In this document: positions 35,440-43,008 of the stretch, in pieces
Numbering within the stretch: position 1 is the stretch's first letter
Layout of the letters: each line of letters opens with the position of its first letter
NCBI GenBank assembly: GCA_045110335.1
Contig: JBGCGB010000002.1
Location: forward strand, 62,001-126,000
Reading direction: 5' to 3'
Length of the DNA stretch: 64,000 nucleotides
DNA from: CALBPI01 sp045110335
Lineage (GTDB): Bacteria > Pseudomonadota > Gammaproteobacteria > Steroidobacterales > Woeseiaceae
The notes under the pieces: model-generated
What the model saw: the letters and a program-made list of their open reading frames with translations, nothing else
What the model was told of the DNA's origin: nothing
Databases searched by the model: none
Position numbers and translations under genes: made by a program

Positions 35440-36102
35440 ATGTCTATTTCAGACCATAAAAAGAAAGCAGCTTTAGCCTCCCTTCGCTACCTTGAAGACG
35501 GCGTCGAGACGCTCGGCGTGGGCACAGGATCCACGGTTAACGCGCTAATCCCATCGCTAGTTGAGTACCGCGATCGATTTGAAACAGTGGTTTCAAGTTC
35601 CGAGGCAACCACCCAACTTTTGGGCAAAGTGGGCATTGAGGTAACAGACCTGAATAACGCAGGCGCTGTGGATTTATATATCGACGGTGCCGATGAAGTC
35701 ACCAAGCATCTGGATATGATCAAAGGTGGTGGCGCCGCGTTGACGCGCGAGAAGATTATCGCCGGCGCAGCCAGAAAATTTGTCTGCATTGCTGATGAGT
35801 CCAAACTCGTCGGCATGCTCGGAACATTCCCTCTGCCGATTGAAGTTGTCCCAATGGCACGTTCATTTGTCAGTCGTCAGATTATCAAGATGCGTGGCCA
35901 GCCGGTTTGGCGCGAAAACGTACTTACTGATAACGGCAACGAAATCATCGATGCACATAACCTGGCTATCGCCAATCCCAAAGAGTTGGAAACCAGAATT
36001 AATCAGATTCCCGGAGTTGTCACCGTTGGATTGTTCGCACACCGTGGCGCAGATGTGTTGATTCTGGCCGGCAAAGGCGGCGTTACCGTAATGCAGCGAT
36101 AG
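35440..36102 (+). CDS. rpiA: Ribose-5-phosphate isomerase A
   Basis: 220 aa from ATG 35440; a TTG 30 bases upstream is less likely. Interconverts ribose-5-phosphate and ribulose-5-phosphate in the pentose phosphate pathway. Motifs: VGTGSTVNALI (phosphate loop), IDGADEVTKHLDMIKGGGAALTREKI (active-site Asp residues and GGGAA loop) and IADESKLV. Length matches E. coli RpiA (219 aa). Ends at a bidirectional terminator shared with the convergent rpsI. Confidence 0.96.
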   Translation: MSISDHKKKAALASLRYLEDGVETLGVGTGSTVNALIPSLVEYRDRFETVVSSSEATTQLLGKVGIEVTDLNNAGAVDLYIDGADEVTKHLDMIKGGGAALTREKIIAGAARKFVCIADESKLVGMLGTFPLPIEVVPMARSFVSRQIIKMRGQPVWRENVLTDNGNEIIDAHNLAIANPKELETRINQIPGVVTVGLFAHRGADVLILAGKGGVTVMQR

Positions 36103-36141
36103 ACGCTGTTCTTTCCAGAGATACGCCACTGCTTTACGCAT

Positions 36142-36169
36142 AAAAAAACCGCCAAACGGCGGTTTTTTT
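36142..36169. terminator. Bidirectional intrinsic terminator between rpiA and rpsI
   Basis: A run of seven A, stem CCGCC, loop AAAC, stem GGCGG, then seven T. It terminates rpiA on the plus strand; read from the minus strand it has the same hairpin followed by a U-run and so can terminate rplM-rpsI, which end about 100 bases to the right. Confidence 0.88.
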
Positions 36170-36271
36170 GTGAGAGAACCAATGTCTACGATGTCTAATG
36201 TAACATCAAGCCCTCTGAATCCTCTATCTCAGTGCATCGTTTGTCCAGCAAACGAGCATTGAGCGCTAACG

Positions 36272-36664
36272 TTAACGCTTCGAGAATTGTGTGGCGCGGC
36301 GTGCTTTTCGCAAGCCCACTTTCTTACGCTCAACTTCGCGTGCATCACGCGTCACAAAGCCCGCTTTACGCAATTCCGGACGCAAGCTTTCGTCGTATTC
36401 CATCAACGCACGCGTCAGACCATGACGAATAGCGCCAGCCTGTCCTGTGGTGCCACCACCGACAACGTTGACGGTGACATCAAACGTATCTAGACGCTCG
36501 GTGAGTTCCAGCGGTTGACGAACAATCATTCGGGCAGTTTCCCGACCGAAAAACTCATCAAGAGATTTGTTGTTTACGGTAATCGCGCCATTGCCCGGAC
36601 GCAGAAAAACGCGTGCGGTTGAGGTTTTGCGACGACCGGTGCCGTAGTAGCTAGCTGTGCTCAT
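36272..36664 (-). CDS. rpsI: 30S ribosomal protein S9
   Basis: 130 aa, same length as E. coli S9. The C-terminal tail KKVGLRKARRATQFSKR carries the S9 signature and the terminal Ser-Lys-Arg that reaches the P-site tRNA. The N-terminal YYGTGRRKTSTARVFL and central GGGTTGQAGAIRHGLTRAL are also family hallmarks. Second gene of the rplM-rpsI operon, 48 bases after rplM. Confidence 0.98.
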   Translation of the reverse strand: MSTASYYGTGRRKTSTARVFLRPGNGAITVNNKSLDEFFGRETARMIVRQPLELTERLDTFDVTVNVVGGGTTGQAGAIRHGLTRALMEYDESLRPELRKAGFVTRDAREVERKKVGLRKARRATQFSKR

Positions 36665-36712
36665 AGTTCAATGCTCATGTCCCGTGGGACGTAAAATGTC
36701 TGAATAAGGTGA

Positions 36713-37147
36713 TTAGCTCGCGATATCAAGCGGCAACGGTTGTTGCGCTTCATGCGTATGTTCTGCGCCCGCAAAGATTTTCAGCTTGCGATACATCTGC
36801 CGACCCAATGAGTTTTTGGGCAGCATACCTTTCACAGCGTTACCGATGACCCGCTCTGGCGCTTTATCAAGCAACTTCTCTAAAGAGATACTCTTAAGGC
36901 TTCCGATGTAGCCAGTATGATGGTGATACATCTTGTCTGACATCTTGTTGCCGGTTACACGAATCTTCTCAGCATTGATCACGACTATGTAATCGCCGGT
37001 ATCCACATGCGGAGTATATTCTGGCTTGTGTTTGCCGCGAAGTCGGGACGCAATCTCTGTGGCCAAACGACCCAGTGTCTTGCCGGTCGCATCGACCAAG
37101 TACCAGTCGCGCTTAACCTCTGCCGGTTTTGCTGAAAAAGTCTTCAT
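36713..37147 (-). CDS. rplM: 50S ribosomal protein L13
   Basis: 144 aa from ATG 37147; the frame is open 120 bases further upstream but the family begins at MKTFSAKPAEVKRDWYLVDA. Motifs: LGRLATEIASRLRGKHKPEYTPH and GNAVKGMLPKNSLGRQMYRKL, which is the L13 signature. Length matches E. coli (142 aa). L13 initiates 50S assembly and in E. coli binds its own mRNA leader; a long leader is possible here given the 300-base upstream gap. Confidence 0.98.
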   Translation of the reverse strand: MKTFSAKPAEVKRDWYLVDATGKTLGRLATEIASRLRGKHKPEYTPHVDTGDYIVVINAEKIRVTGNKMSDKMYHHHTGYIGSLKSISLEKLLDKAPERVIGNAVKGMLPKNSLGRQMYRKLKIFAGAEHTHEAQQPLPLDIAS

Positions 37148-37456
37148 GCTCATTCTCTTTGCTGTGCCCCCACGCATTGGCGCTGGCGCATCGTTAATTC
37201 TGCTCGGATAGGCTAGCCCGCTATTCCAACGCGATAACCTGCCACCCAAATTTTGCCGTCGATTCAAACGACCAAAAAATCGTTATAAATCAACAGGGAA
37301 ATAGCTCTGTGGACCGATTTCGACGCGCTCGGAGGGAAAGGTTCCCACGCAAGATTGCCTCGTCCGGTCGACGAAAGGCCGGTAATATTAGGCTTCGACC
37401 GGCTTTTTTGCAAGTCTTTTCCGAGCGTTTACGATCTGAATATGGCGGTCTCTTAG
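37148..37456. other. Intergenic region with a plus-strand terminator-like element
   Basis: 309 bases without a supportable coding gene. It must contain the rplM promoter and leader (minus strand). On the plus strand there is a stem CCGGTCGA (37363-37370) ... TCGACCGG followed by CTTTTTT near 37400-37407, a complete intrinsic-terminator layout, although no plus-strand gene precedes it. A small GGGAAAGGTTCCC hairpin and a TATAAA box (37284-37289) lie upstream of it, so a small RNA of about 110 nt is possible. Confidence 0.45.
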
Positions 37457-38167
37457 TCAGAATGCATATTCAAGAGAGATCGCCGTAAATCGGTCTGTTT
37501 TCTCACTACCGACAGGTACTTCGGAGTTGTAGCGAACCTGATAGGACGCCACCAGAGCCAAGTCGCCCATTAAGCGCGCCTTGATAGACAACAGTGACTG
37601 CGCCGCTGTGTTCTCTTCGCCGGATTCCACCGCAAAAGCCGCATTGAACTCACTGTTCTCTGAAATCACGTACTTGTAGTCTGTCGCAGCGCGTAAGACC
37701 GTTTCGTTTTCACTGGTTCCATCACGCAAGTCTGACTGACGTGCACCAGCACCGATCTCGACATTCCAAACAGAAGTCTCGTTATCGAGCAAGACACGCC
37801 CATAACCCACCGTTTGCGAGGCCTGTTGATCGTAGCCGGAGAACTTATCTTTGTTCCAACGCGCCAGACCAAAAAGGTAGCTACGATCATTGATCGCCCA
37901 CTCACTCTTGCCGCCAGCCGTATAGGCTTCTGCAATAGACTGTCCTTCGTTATCCGCACCCAATGCGCTAGCGTCAAATGTGTGAGTCCAGCGGTCATGA
38001 CCGTAGACCAACTCTGTAGCAGCATTAACACTGCTGCTTTCACTGTTACCACTGGTTGCCAAATAGCCCAATGATGCTTTGCCGGAAAAACCATCTTCGG
38101 CAAAAGCGGCTGGCGCCAGAGCCAGTAAAGCCGCTGACAACAATAATTTCTTCGCGTTCGAACTCAT
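37457..38167 (-). CDS. DUF481-family outer-membrane protein
   Basis: 236 aa from ATG 38167, with a GGGAG ribosome-binding site; an upstream start would add 13 residues before the signal peptide. Signal peptide NAKKLLLSAALLALAPAAFA with cleavage before EDGFSG. The mature protein is a series of alternating beta strands (ASLGYLATSGNSES, RSYLFGLARWNKDKFSGY) ending in an aromatic residue (SLEYAF), as in a small beta-barrel. DUF481 members such as YdiY are described as salt-induced outer-membrane proteins; a role here is not established. Confidence 0.88.
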   Translation of the reverse strand: MSSNAKKLLLSAALLALAPAAFAEDGFSGKASLGYLATSGNSESSSVNAATELVYGHDRWTHTFDASALGADNEGQSIAEAYTAGGKSEWAINDRSYLFGLARWNKDKFSGYDQQASQTVGYGRVLLDNETSVWNVEIGAGARQSDLRDGTSENETVLRAATDYKYVISENSEFNAAFAVESGEENTAAQSLLSIKARLMGDLALVASYQVRYNSEVPVGSEKTDRFTAISLEYAF

Positions 38168-38253
38168 GTCTAACTCCCGAGTAATGACACAAAATTTGCG
38201 CAGCATTATGCCTAGTTAACGAATCAATTGCAGGTTTTGTTATCATTGTTTAC

Positions 38254-38916
38254 ATGAAGAAAACACTACAAAGCATGCGTCAACCCAGCGTAAGCCCGCT
38301 TGACCGACTCGTTGCCAGCGCGGATAACGCGCTGCGCACACTACTCGTAAGACAACCACAAGCCGCGCGCGATAACCCGGCGGTTAGCAAGGCTCAATCA
38401 TTGGGCGATTCGGAGCGGCGACTATCTGGTGGACTAATGAGGATCAATCATGCCGGTGAAGTCGCCGCACAAGCGCTTTATCAGGGCCATGCGCTGGTTG
38501 CTCGATCAGACAGATTACATCAACAGTTGCAACACGCAGCCGAAGAAGAGTTCGATCACCTTGCCTGGTGCCGCGCGCGTCTCGATGAACTAGGCGAGGC
38601 ACCTAGCCTACTTAACCCTGCCTGGTATGCGGGCGCTTACGCAATCGGCGCCGCGAGCGGTTTGGTTGGCGATCAATGGGGGCTCGGGTTCATCGACGAA
38701 ACGGAACGACAGGTTGCAGAGCACTTGGAGGGACACATCCAAAAACTGCCCGCCGATGACCAGCGCAGCCGGGAGATTTTAAGAACGATGAAAGAAGAAG
38801 AGGAAGCACACGGTCAAAATGCTCGCGATGCCGGCGCAGCTTCATTACCAGCACCGATAAAAGGCGTGATGCGCGCTGCGGCCGCGATCATGAAAGCAGG
38901 CGCCTACAGAATTTAG
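38254..38916 (+). CDS. coq7: Coq7-type demethoxyubiquinone hydroxylase
   Basis: 220 aa. Ferritin-like diiron monooxygenase for C6 hydroxylation of the ubiquinone ring, replacing UbiF. Diiron ligands are visible as MRINHAGEVAAQALY, then EEEFDHLAW (ExxH), then ETERQVAEHL and the final EEEEAHG. The first 40 residues are a basic, possibly membrane-associating leader. Divergent from the DUF481 gene. The presence of Coq7 explains why a second flavin hydroxylase need not accompany ubiH in this region. Confidence 0.95.
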   Translation: MKKTLQSMRQPSVSPLDRLVASADNALRTLLVRQPQAARDNPAVSKAQSLGDSERRLSGGLMRINHAGEVAAQALYQGHALVARSDRLHQQLQHAAEEEFDHLAWCRARLDELGEAPSLLNPAWYAGAYAIGAASGLVGDQWGLGFIDETERQVAEHLEGHIQKLPADDQRSREILRTMKEEEEAHGQNARDAGAASLPAPIKGVMRAAAAIMKAGAYRI

Positions 38917-39008
38917 CGTCCTTATCAGCCGATGGCTGCATGTTTGCGCAAAAACAAGGTAGACTTAACATATAACTAGAATCTTTCTGTCTGTGGAGGA
39001 CTGTGCGG

Positions 39009-39665
39009 ATGGCAACGAATGCGACCAAACCTTTAAGTGAAGTACCGGCAATTAACCGGTTTCTAAGCTACTGCCGCGTCAGAACCGTGCCGTCTAAGAC
39101 GGTCATGATTCACGCAGGTGACTTGCCGGATATCCTTTATTACATCGTCGACGGTTCTGTCGAAGTGATGATCGAGGACGAAGACGGCAACGAAATGGTT
39201 CTGGCCTACCTGAACAAAGGGCAATTCTTCGGCGAAATGGGCTTGTTCTATGAGCAGCCAACCCGCAGTGCCTGGGTCCGCACGCGCATCGAAAGCGAAA
39301 TTGCGGAAATGACTTACCCGCGTTTCCGACAGATCGCTAGCGAAAGCCCCGGCCTCGTGTTCGAACTGGCGACGCAGCTTGCTACCCGATTGGATCGCAC
39401 CAACCGCAAGTTGGGTGACCTTGCATTCGTCGACGTCACCGGTCGGGTCGCGCATGCCATTATGGATCTTTGCAACGAGCCCGATGCGATGACGCATCCC
39501 GATGGCATGCAAATCAAAGTCAGCCGTCAGGAACTTTCACGTCTCGTGGGGTGCAGCCGCGAGATGGCTGGCCGCGTTTTGAAGGTACTGGAAGAGCAAG
39601 GTCTCGTCAGTGCCAGCGGTAAGACGATCGTTGTCTTTGGTGCGCGACCTAAGCGAAAAATTTAG
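39009..39665 (+). CDS. crp: CRP/Vfr/Clp-like transcriptional regulator
   Basis: 218 aa. Start ATG 39009 is chosen because GGAGGA at 38995-39000 is eight bases upstream, whereas the in-frame GTG at 39003 would be only two bases from it. N-terminal cyclic-nucleotide domain with GQFFGEMGLFYEQPTRSAWVRTR, equivalent to the E. coli phosphate-binding cassette (Glu, Arg-Ser), and a C-terminal HTH with VSRQELSRLVGCSREMAGRVLKVLEEQGL, close to CRP/Vfr/Clp. The helix pair Thr127-Ser128 of CRP reads Thr-Asn here. The Arg-Ser pair suggests cAMP binding as in CRP/Vfr; Xanthomonas Clp lacks it and responds to c-di-GMP. Confidence 0.93.
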   Translation: MATNATKPLSEVPAINRFLSYCRVRTVPSKTVMIHAGDLPDILYYIVDGSVEVMIEDEDGNEMVLAYLNKGQFFGEMGLFYEQPTRSAWVRTRIESEIAEMTYPRFRQIASESPGLVFELATQLATRLDRTNRKLGDLAFVDVTGRVAHAIMDLCNEPDAMTHPDGMQIKVSRQELSRLVGCSREMAGRVLKVLEEQGLVSASGKTIVVFGARPKRKI

Positions 39666-39680
39666 GTCAATTCACACGAT

Positions 39681-39719
39681 CAAAACGCTTGCTCCTTGAA
39701 GGGGCCAGCGTTTTTTTTT
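39681..39719 (+). terminator. Intrinsic terminator after the CRP-like gene
   Basis: AAAACGCT and AGCGTTTTTTTTT flank a CCTTGAAGG inner stem: an interrupted stem-loop followed by nine T, 15 bases after the stop. On the minus strand the A-run makes it a possible stop for rpe transcripts too. Confidence 0.85.
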
Positions 39720-39729
39720 CGCCTATTGA

Positions 39730-40398
39730 TTATGCCGCCGCAATATTCGCCTGCATGGCGGCAATCGTTGCCGCGTAATCTTCGCTGCCAAAAATCGCCG
39801 AGCCCGCGACAAACGTATCGGCACCAGCCGCAGCGATTTCACCAATATTGTCTACCTTTACGCCGCCATCTATTTCCAATCGAATCTCGAATCCACTTTG
39901 ATCAATACGGCGACGTGCGTCGGCTAACTTGTCCAGTGATGCCGGAATAAATTTCTGACCGCCAAAACCCGGGTTCACTGACATGATCAAGACTAAATCT
40001 ACTTTATCCATGACGTAGTCCAGCCATGAAAGTGGCGTAGCGGGACTGAACACCAGCCCTGCCTGGCAACCGCAATCCCTTATGAGACTGAGTGAGCGAT
40101 CCGGGTGTTTCGTTGCCTCCGGATGAATGGAAATAACCGACGCACCCGCTTTCGCGAAGGCCGGTATGATTTCGTCAACGGGTTCCACCATGAGATGCAC
40201 ATCAATCGGCGCTCGAATACCGTACGAGCGCAGCGCAGCACATACCATGGGACCTATCGTCAAATTCGGCACGAAATGATTATCCATGACGTCAAAATGG
40301 ACCCAGTCAGCGCCGGCGTCGAGAACCGTCTCAACCTCTTCACCAAGCTTGGCGAAATCGGCAGACAAAATGGAAGGGGCAATCAGTGGCTTGGTCAT
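39730..40398 (-). CDS. rpe: Ribulose-phosphate 3-epimerase
   Basis: 222 aa TIM-barrel epimerase interconverting ribulose-5-phosphate and xylulose-5-phosphate. Metal and catalytic residues in APSILSADFAKLG, VHFDVMDNHFVPNLTIG, IDVHLMV and MSVNPGFGGQKFI, and the C-terminal LEIDGGVKVDNIGEIAAAGAD with the catalytic Asp. Length matches family (220-225 aa). Transcribed after djlA with 25 bases between. Confidence 0.97.
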   Translation of the reverse strand: MTKPLIAPSILSADFAKLGEEVETVLDAGADWVHFDVMDNHFVPNLTIGPMVCAALRSYGIRAPIDVHLMVEPVDEIIPAFAKAGASVISIHPEATKHPDRSLSLIRDCGCQAGLVFSPATPLSWLDYVMDKVDLVLIMSVNPGFGGQKFIPASLDKLADARRRIDQSGFEIRLEIDGGVKVDNIGEIAAAGADTFVAGSAIFGSEDYAATIAAMQANIAAA

Positions 40399-40423
40399 TC
40401 GTTATTCCTAAACATGATTTTGG

Positions 40424-41200
40424 TTACTTAAAGCCACGCCGATCACGCAGCAACTCATACGCTTCGCGAACTTCGCGTGTTTTCTTACTGGCCGCTTCCA
40501 GCTCAACAGGATCCGTAACGGTACCCGCCAGTTTATCCGGATGGAAACGATTCATCAGTTTTCGGTACGCCCGTTTGATTTCCGCATCAGACGCATCCGG
40601 GTTCACGTTGAGTAATGCAAAAGCTTTCGTCGCGCCTGACTGCGGGTCGGCCGGACGCGGCCCCTCACGACCGGTAAATCGTCGATCAACTCGTGCAGCC
40701 GCCTCGATCTGTGCGAGCTCGACCCGCGAGATGCCAAACTCCTGGCAAGCCTGCCAAAGGATGCGACGTTCATTGGCGCTGGCTTCGTCTTTCATCAGCA
40801 ACACCGGCAATAAGAGATTGATCAGCTGTCGACCGATCAAATGCGGCGATCCGCTTTCTTTTCGCAGCAAGGCGAGATCTTCCGCCGGCGCATAACCGGG
40901 CTGCTTACCCACGTTGAAGTGCCGCATCGCCGCTTGTGTGGCATCACCGTCCAAGTCCATCGCATGCATCGCTTTTCTGGCGAGTCGAATCTCATCCTCG
41001 CTTACGCGTCCGTCGGCCTTGGCCAAATGACCCATCAGGGAAAACGCTACTCTAACAAATGACTTAGGCAATCTTCCGCTAGCGTACTTGGCATAGCCAC
41101 GGTCGAACTGGTGCCCGAGTACGACACCGAAAATAACCAACGCCCACTTCCCGCTGGCAAGGCCGGCGACTCCGCCAATCACTTTTCCGAGATAGTTCAT
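40424..41200 (-). CDS. djlA: DnaJ-like membrane co-chaperone DjlA
   Basis: 258 aa. N-terminal membrane segment (GKWALVIFGVVLGHQFDRGY) with inside-out dimerising character, a TerB-like helical domain (ADGRVSEDEIRLARKAM, about residues 60-190) and a C-terminal J-domain with AFALLNVNPDASDAEIKRAY, then the essential HPD in RFHPDKLAG. The J-domain at the C-terminus and the N-terminal TM define DjlA, a type III DnaK co-chaperone at the inner membrane linked in E. coli to the Rcs envelope-stress pathway. Divergent from purC. Confidence 0.95.
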   Translation of the reverse strand: MNYLGKVIGGVAGLASGKWALVIFGVVLGHQFDRGYAKYASGRLPKSFVRVAFSLMGHLAKADGRVSEDEIRLARKAMHAMDLDGDATQAAMRHFNVGKQPGYAPAEDLALLRKESGSPHLIGRQLINLLLPVLLMKDEASANERRILWQACQEFGISRVELAQIEAAARVDRRFTGREGPRPADPQSGATKAFALLNVNPDASDAEIKRAYRKLMNRFHPDKLAGTVTDPVELEAASKKTREVREAYELLRDRRGFK

Positions 41201-41280
41201 TTCCAGCGTCCGAAAGACTCGTCTTGCGTCAGAGCATGCATCGTCGCATTATCCCAGCTTTATGAGCCCCGGGTCGAATC

Positions 41281-42180
41281 ATGACAGCCATTGATCGCGT
41301 ATTTGAGTCTAGTATCCCTGCATTGACGCGTGTCGCACGCGGCAAAGTGCGCGATATTTACGCGGTTGACGATGCGCATCTCGCGATTGTTGCCACAGAC
41401 CGACTATCCGCCTTCGACGTGGTGCTACCAGACCCTATCCCTGGCAAAGGCATCGTACTGACGCAGCTGTCACGCTTCTGGTTTGATTTTTTTGCAGCGT
41501 CTGTGCCAAATCACATGACCGATTTGAAGCTGACTGACGTCGCAGGTGACACAGCGGAAAATCGCGGACTGGAGTCGAGAACGATGATCGTCCGTAGACT
41601 CGAACCATTGCCGATGGAAGCCGTCGCACGTGGCTATCTCATCGGCTCGGGTTGGAAAGACTACCAAACGGACGGCACGGTTTGCGGTCATCGTTTGCCC
41701 GAAAATCTGCAACTAGCCGAATCTCTGGCATCGCCAATCTTTACGCCGGCGACCAAAGCCGAAGTTGGTGATCACGACGAAAATGTCAGCTTTGAGCAGT
41801 TGACGACTATTATCGGTGCCGACCGCGCCGAAACGGTCCGCGGCCTGACACTTTCTATCTATCAAGCGGGCGCGCAGTATGCCGCCCAACGCGGCATTAT
41901 CATCGCCGATACGAAGCTTGAGTTTGGCGTCGATGATCACGGTCAGATTTTCTTGATCGATGAGGTACTAACACCAGATTCATCCCGTTTCTGGCCGCAA
42001 GATCAATACACCATGGGTACAAGCCCGCCGAGCTTCGATAAGCAGTATGTGCGGGACTATCTGGAGACTCTAGATTGGGACAAAACCGCCCCCGGTCCGG
42101 TTGTTCCGGACGATGTCCTGTCGCGAGCTGCAGAGAAGTACCAGCAGGCGTTTCAGCTGCTGACTTCGCCACGCACATAG
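41281..42180 (+). CDS. purC: Phosphoribosylaminoimidazole-succinocarboxamide synthase
   Basis: 299 aa SAICAR synthase, the long form (about 300 aa, like yeast Ade1) rather than the 237-aa E. coli type. Motifs: RGKVRDIYAVDDAHLAIVATDRLSAFDVVLPDPIPGKG, GYLIGSGWKDYQ, and ADTKLEFGVDDHG, which contain the ATP- and CAIR-binding residues. Adds aspartate to CAIR in purine synthesis. Convergent with the BtuF-like gene, with a 28-base 3' overlap. Confidence 0.97.
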   Translation: MTAIDRVFESSIPALTRVARGKVRDIYAVDDAHLAIVATDRLSAFDVVLPDPIPGKGIVLTQLSRFWFDFFAASVPNHMTDLKLTDVAGDTAENRGLESRTMIVRRLEPLPMEAVARGYLIGSGWKDYQTDGTVCGHRLPENLQLAESLASPIFTPATKAEVGDHDENVSFEQLTTIIGADRAETVRGLTLSIYQAGAQYAAQRGIIIADTKLEFGVDDHGQIFLIDEVLTPDSSRFWPQDQYTMGTSPPSFDKQYVRDYLETLDWDKTAPGPVVPDDVLSRAAEKYQQAFQLLTSPRT

Positions 42181-42974
42181 CCTGCAGCATGCCATTGCCG
42201 AACAATAGCGCGCAACGCCTCCAAACCATCCGTTAGTGCGGCCGGACCTGGCTGCAAGATCATCGCGGACTTCACCTCGAACATTTGACCGTTGGCCACG
42301 GCCGGCACCTGCGCCCATCCTTGGCGCTCTGCAACCCGCTCCGGGCGAAACTTCTTCCCGCACCATGAGCCAATAATAATGTCCGGCGCCGCATCGATGA
42401 CGCGTTGTGGATCCGCAATGATTCTGCCTTTCGCGAGCGATGCCATCGCATACTCGGGAAAACACTCCTCGCCACCCGCTAGCTCAACGAGCTCGGATAC
42501 CCAGCGAATACCGCTAATCAACGGATCATCCCACTCCTCAAAGTAAACCCGCGGTGCAGGACGCTCGTCTAACGCCTTATGCAAGCCGGCCTCTAGTCCC
42601 GCGGCATAGTCTTCCGCTTTTTGTTGACAACCAATCATGCCGCCGAGCACACGAATCATCTGTAGTATCTCGGCGACGCTGCGATGATTAAATACATGCA
42701 CCGTTACACCAGCCTTGATCAGGGCTGCTGCAATGTCAGCCTGGATGTCCGAAAAACCGAGAACAAGATCCGGTTGCAGTGCGAGAATCTTGTCAATTTT
42801 TGCGCTGGTAAATGCGGAAACACGCGGCTTTTCTTTGCGCGCACGAGGCGGACGCACCGTAAATCCGGAAATTCCAACGATGCGATTTTGCTCACCGAGT
42901 GCGTACAACGTCTCGGTCGTTTCCTCAGTGAGGCAGACAATGCGCTCGGGATAGGATTTCTTGATCTGTATCAT
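42153..42974 (-). CDS. BtuF-like cobalamin-binding protein without signal peptide
   Basis: 273 aa with the class III substrate-binding fold (helical backbone between two lobes): PERIVCLTEETTETLYALGE at the start, LQPDLVLGFSD, PDIIIGSWCGKKF and the final lobe. It resembles BtuF/periplasmic_2 family proteins, but has no signal peptide and begins directly at the first beta strand. Cytoplasmic cobalamin-binding homologs of this type occur in proteobacteria without a cognate transporter nearby, as here. The ligand is inferred and not supported by neighbours. Its 3' end overlaps purC. Confidence 0.8.
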   Translation of the reverse strand: MIQIKKSYPERIVCLTEETTETLYALGEQNRIVGISGFTVRPPRARKEKPRVSAFTSAKIDKILALQPDLVLGFSDIQADIAAALIKAGVTVHVFNHRSVAEILQMIRVLGGMIGCQQKAEDYAAGLEAGLHKALDERPAPRVYFEEWDDPLISGIRWVSELVELAGGEECFPEYAMASLAKGRIIADPQRVIDAAPDIIIGSWCGKKFRPERVAERQGWAQVPAVANGQMFEVKSAMILQPGPAALTDGLEALRAIVRQWHAAGYVRGEVSS

Positions 42975-43008
42975 GTGGCCGACACCAGAAAACTGTTAGA
43001 TTATCGCC

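Noticed and set aside
37148..37267. N-terminal extension of rplM
   Set aside because: L13 begins at MKTFSAKP; the extra 40 residues have no family match.
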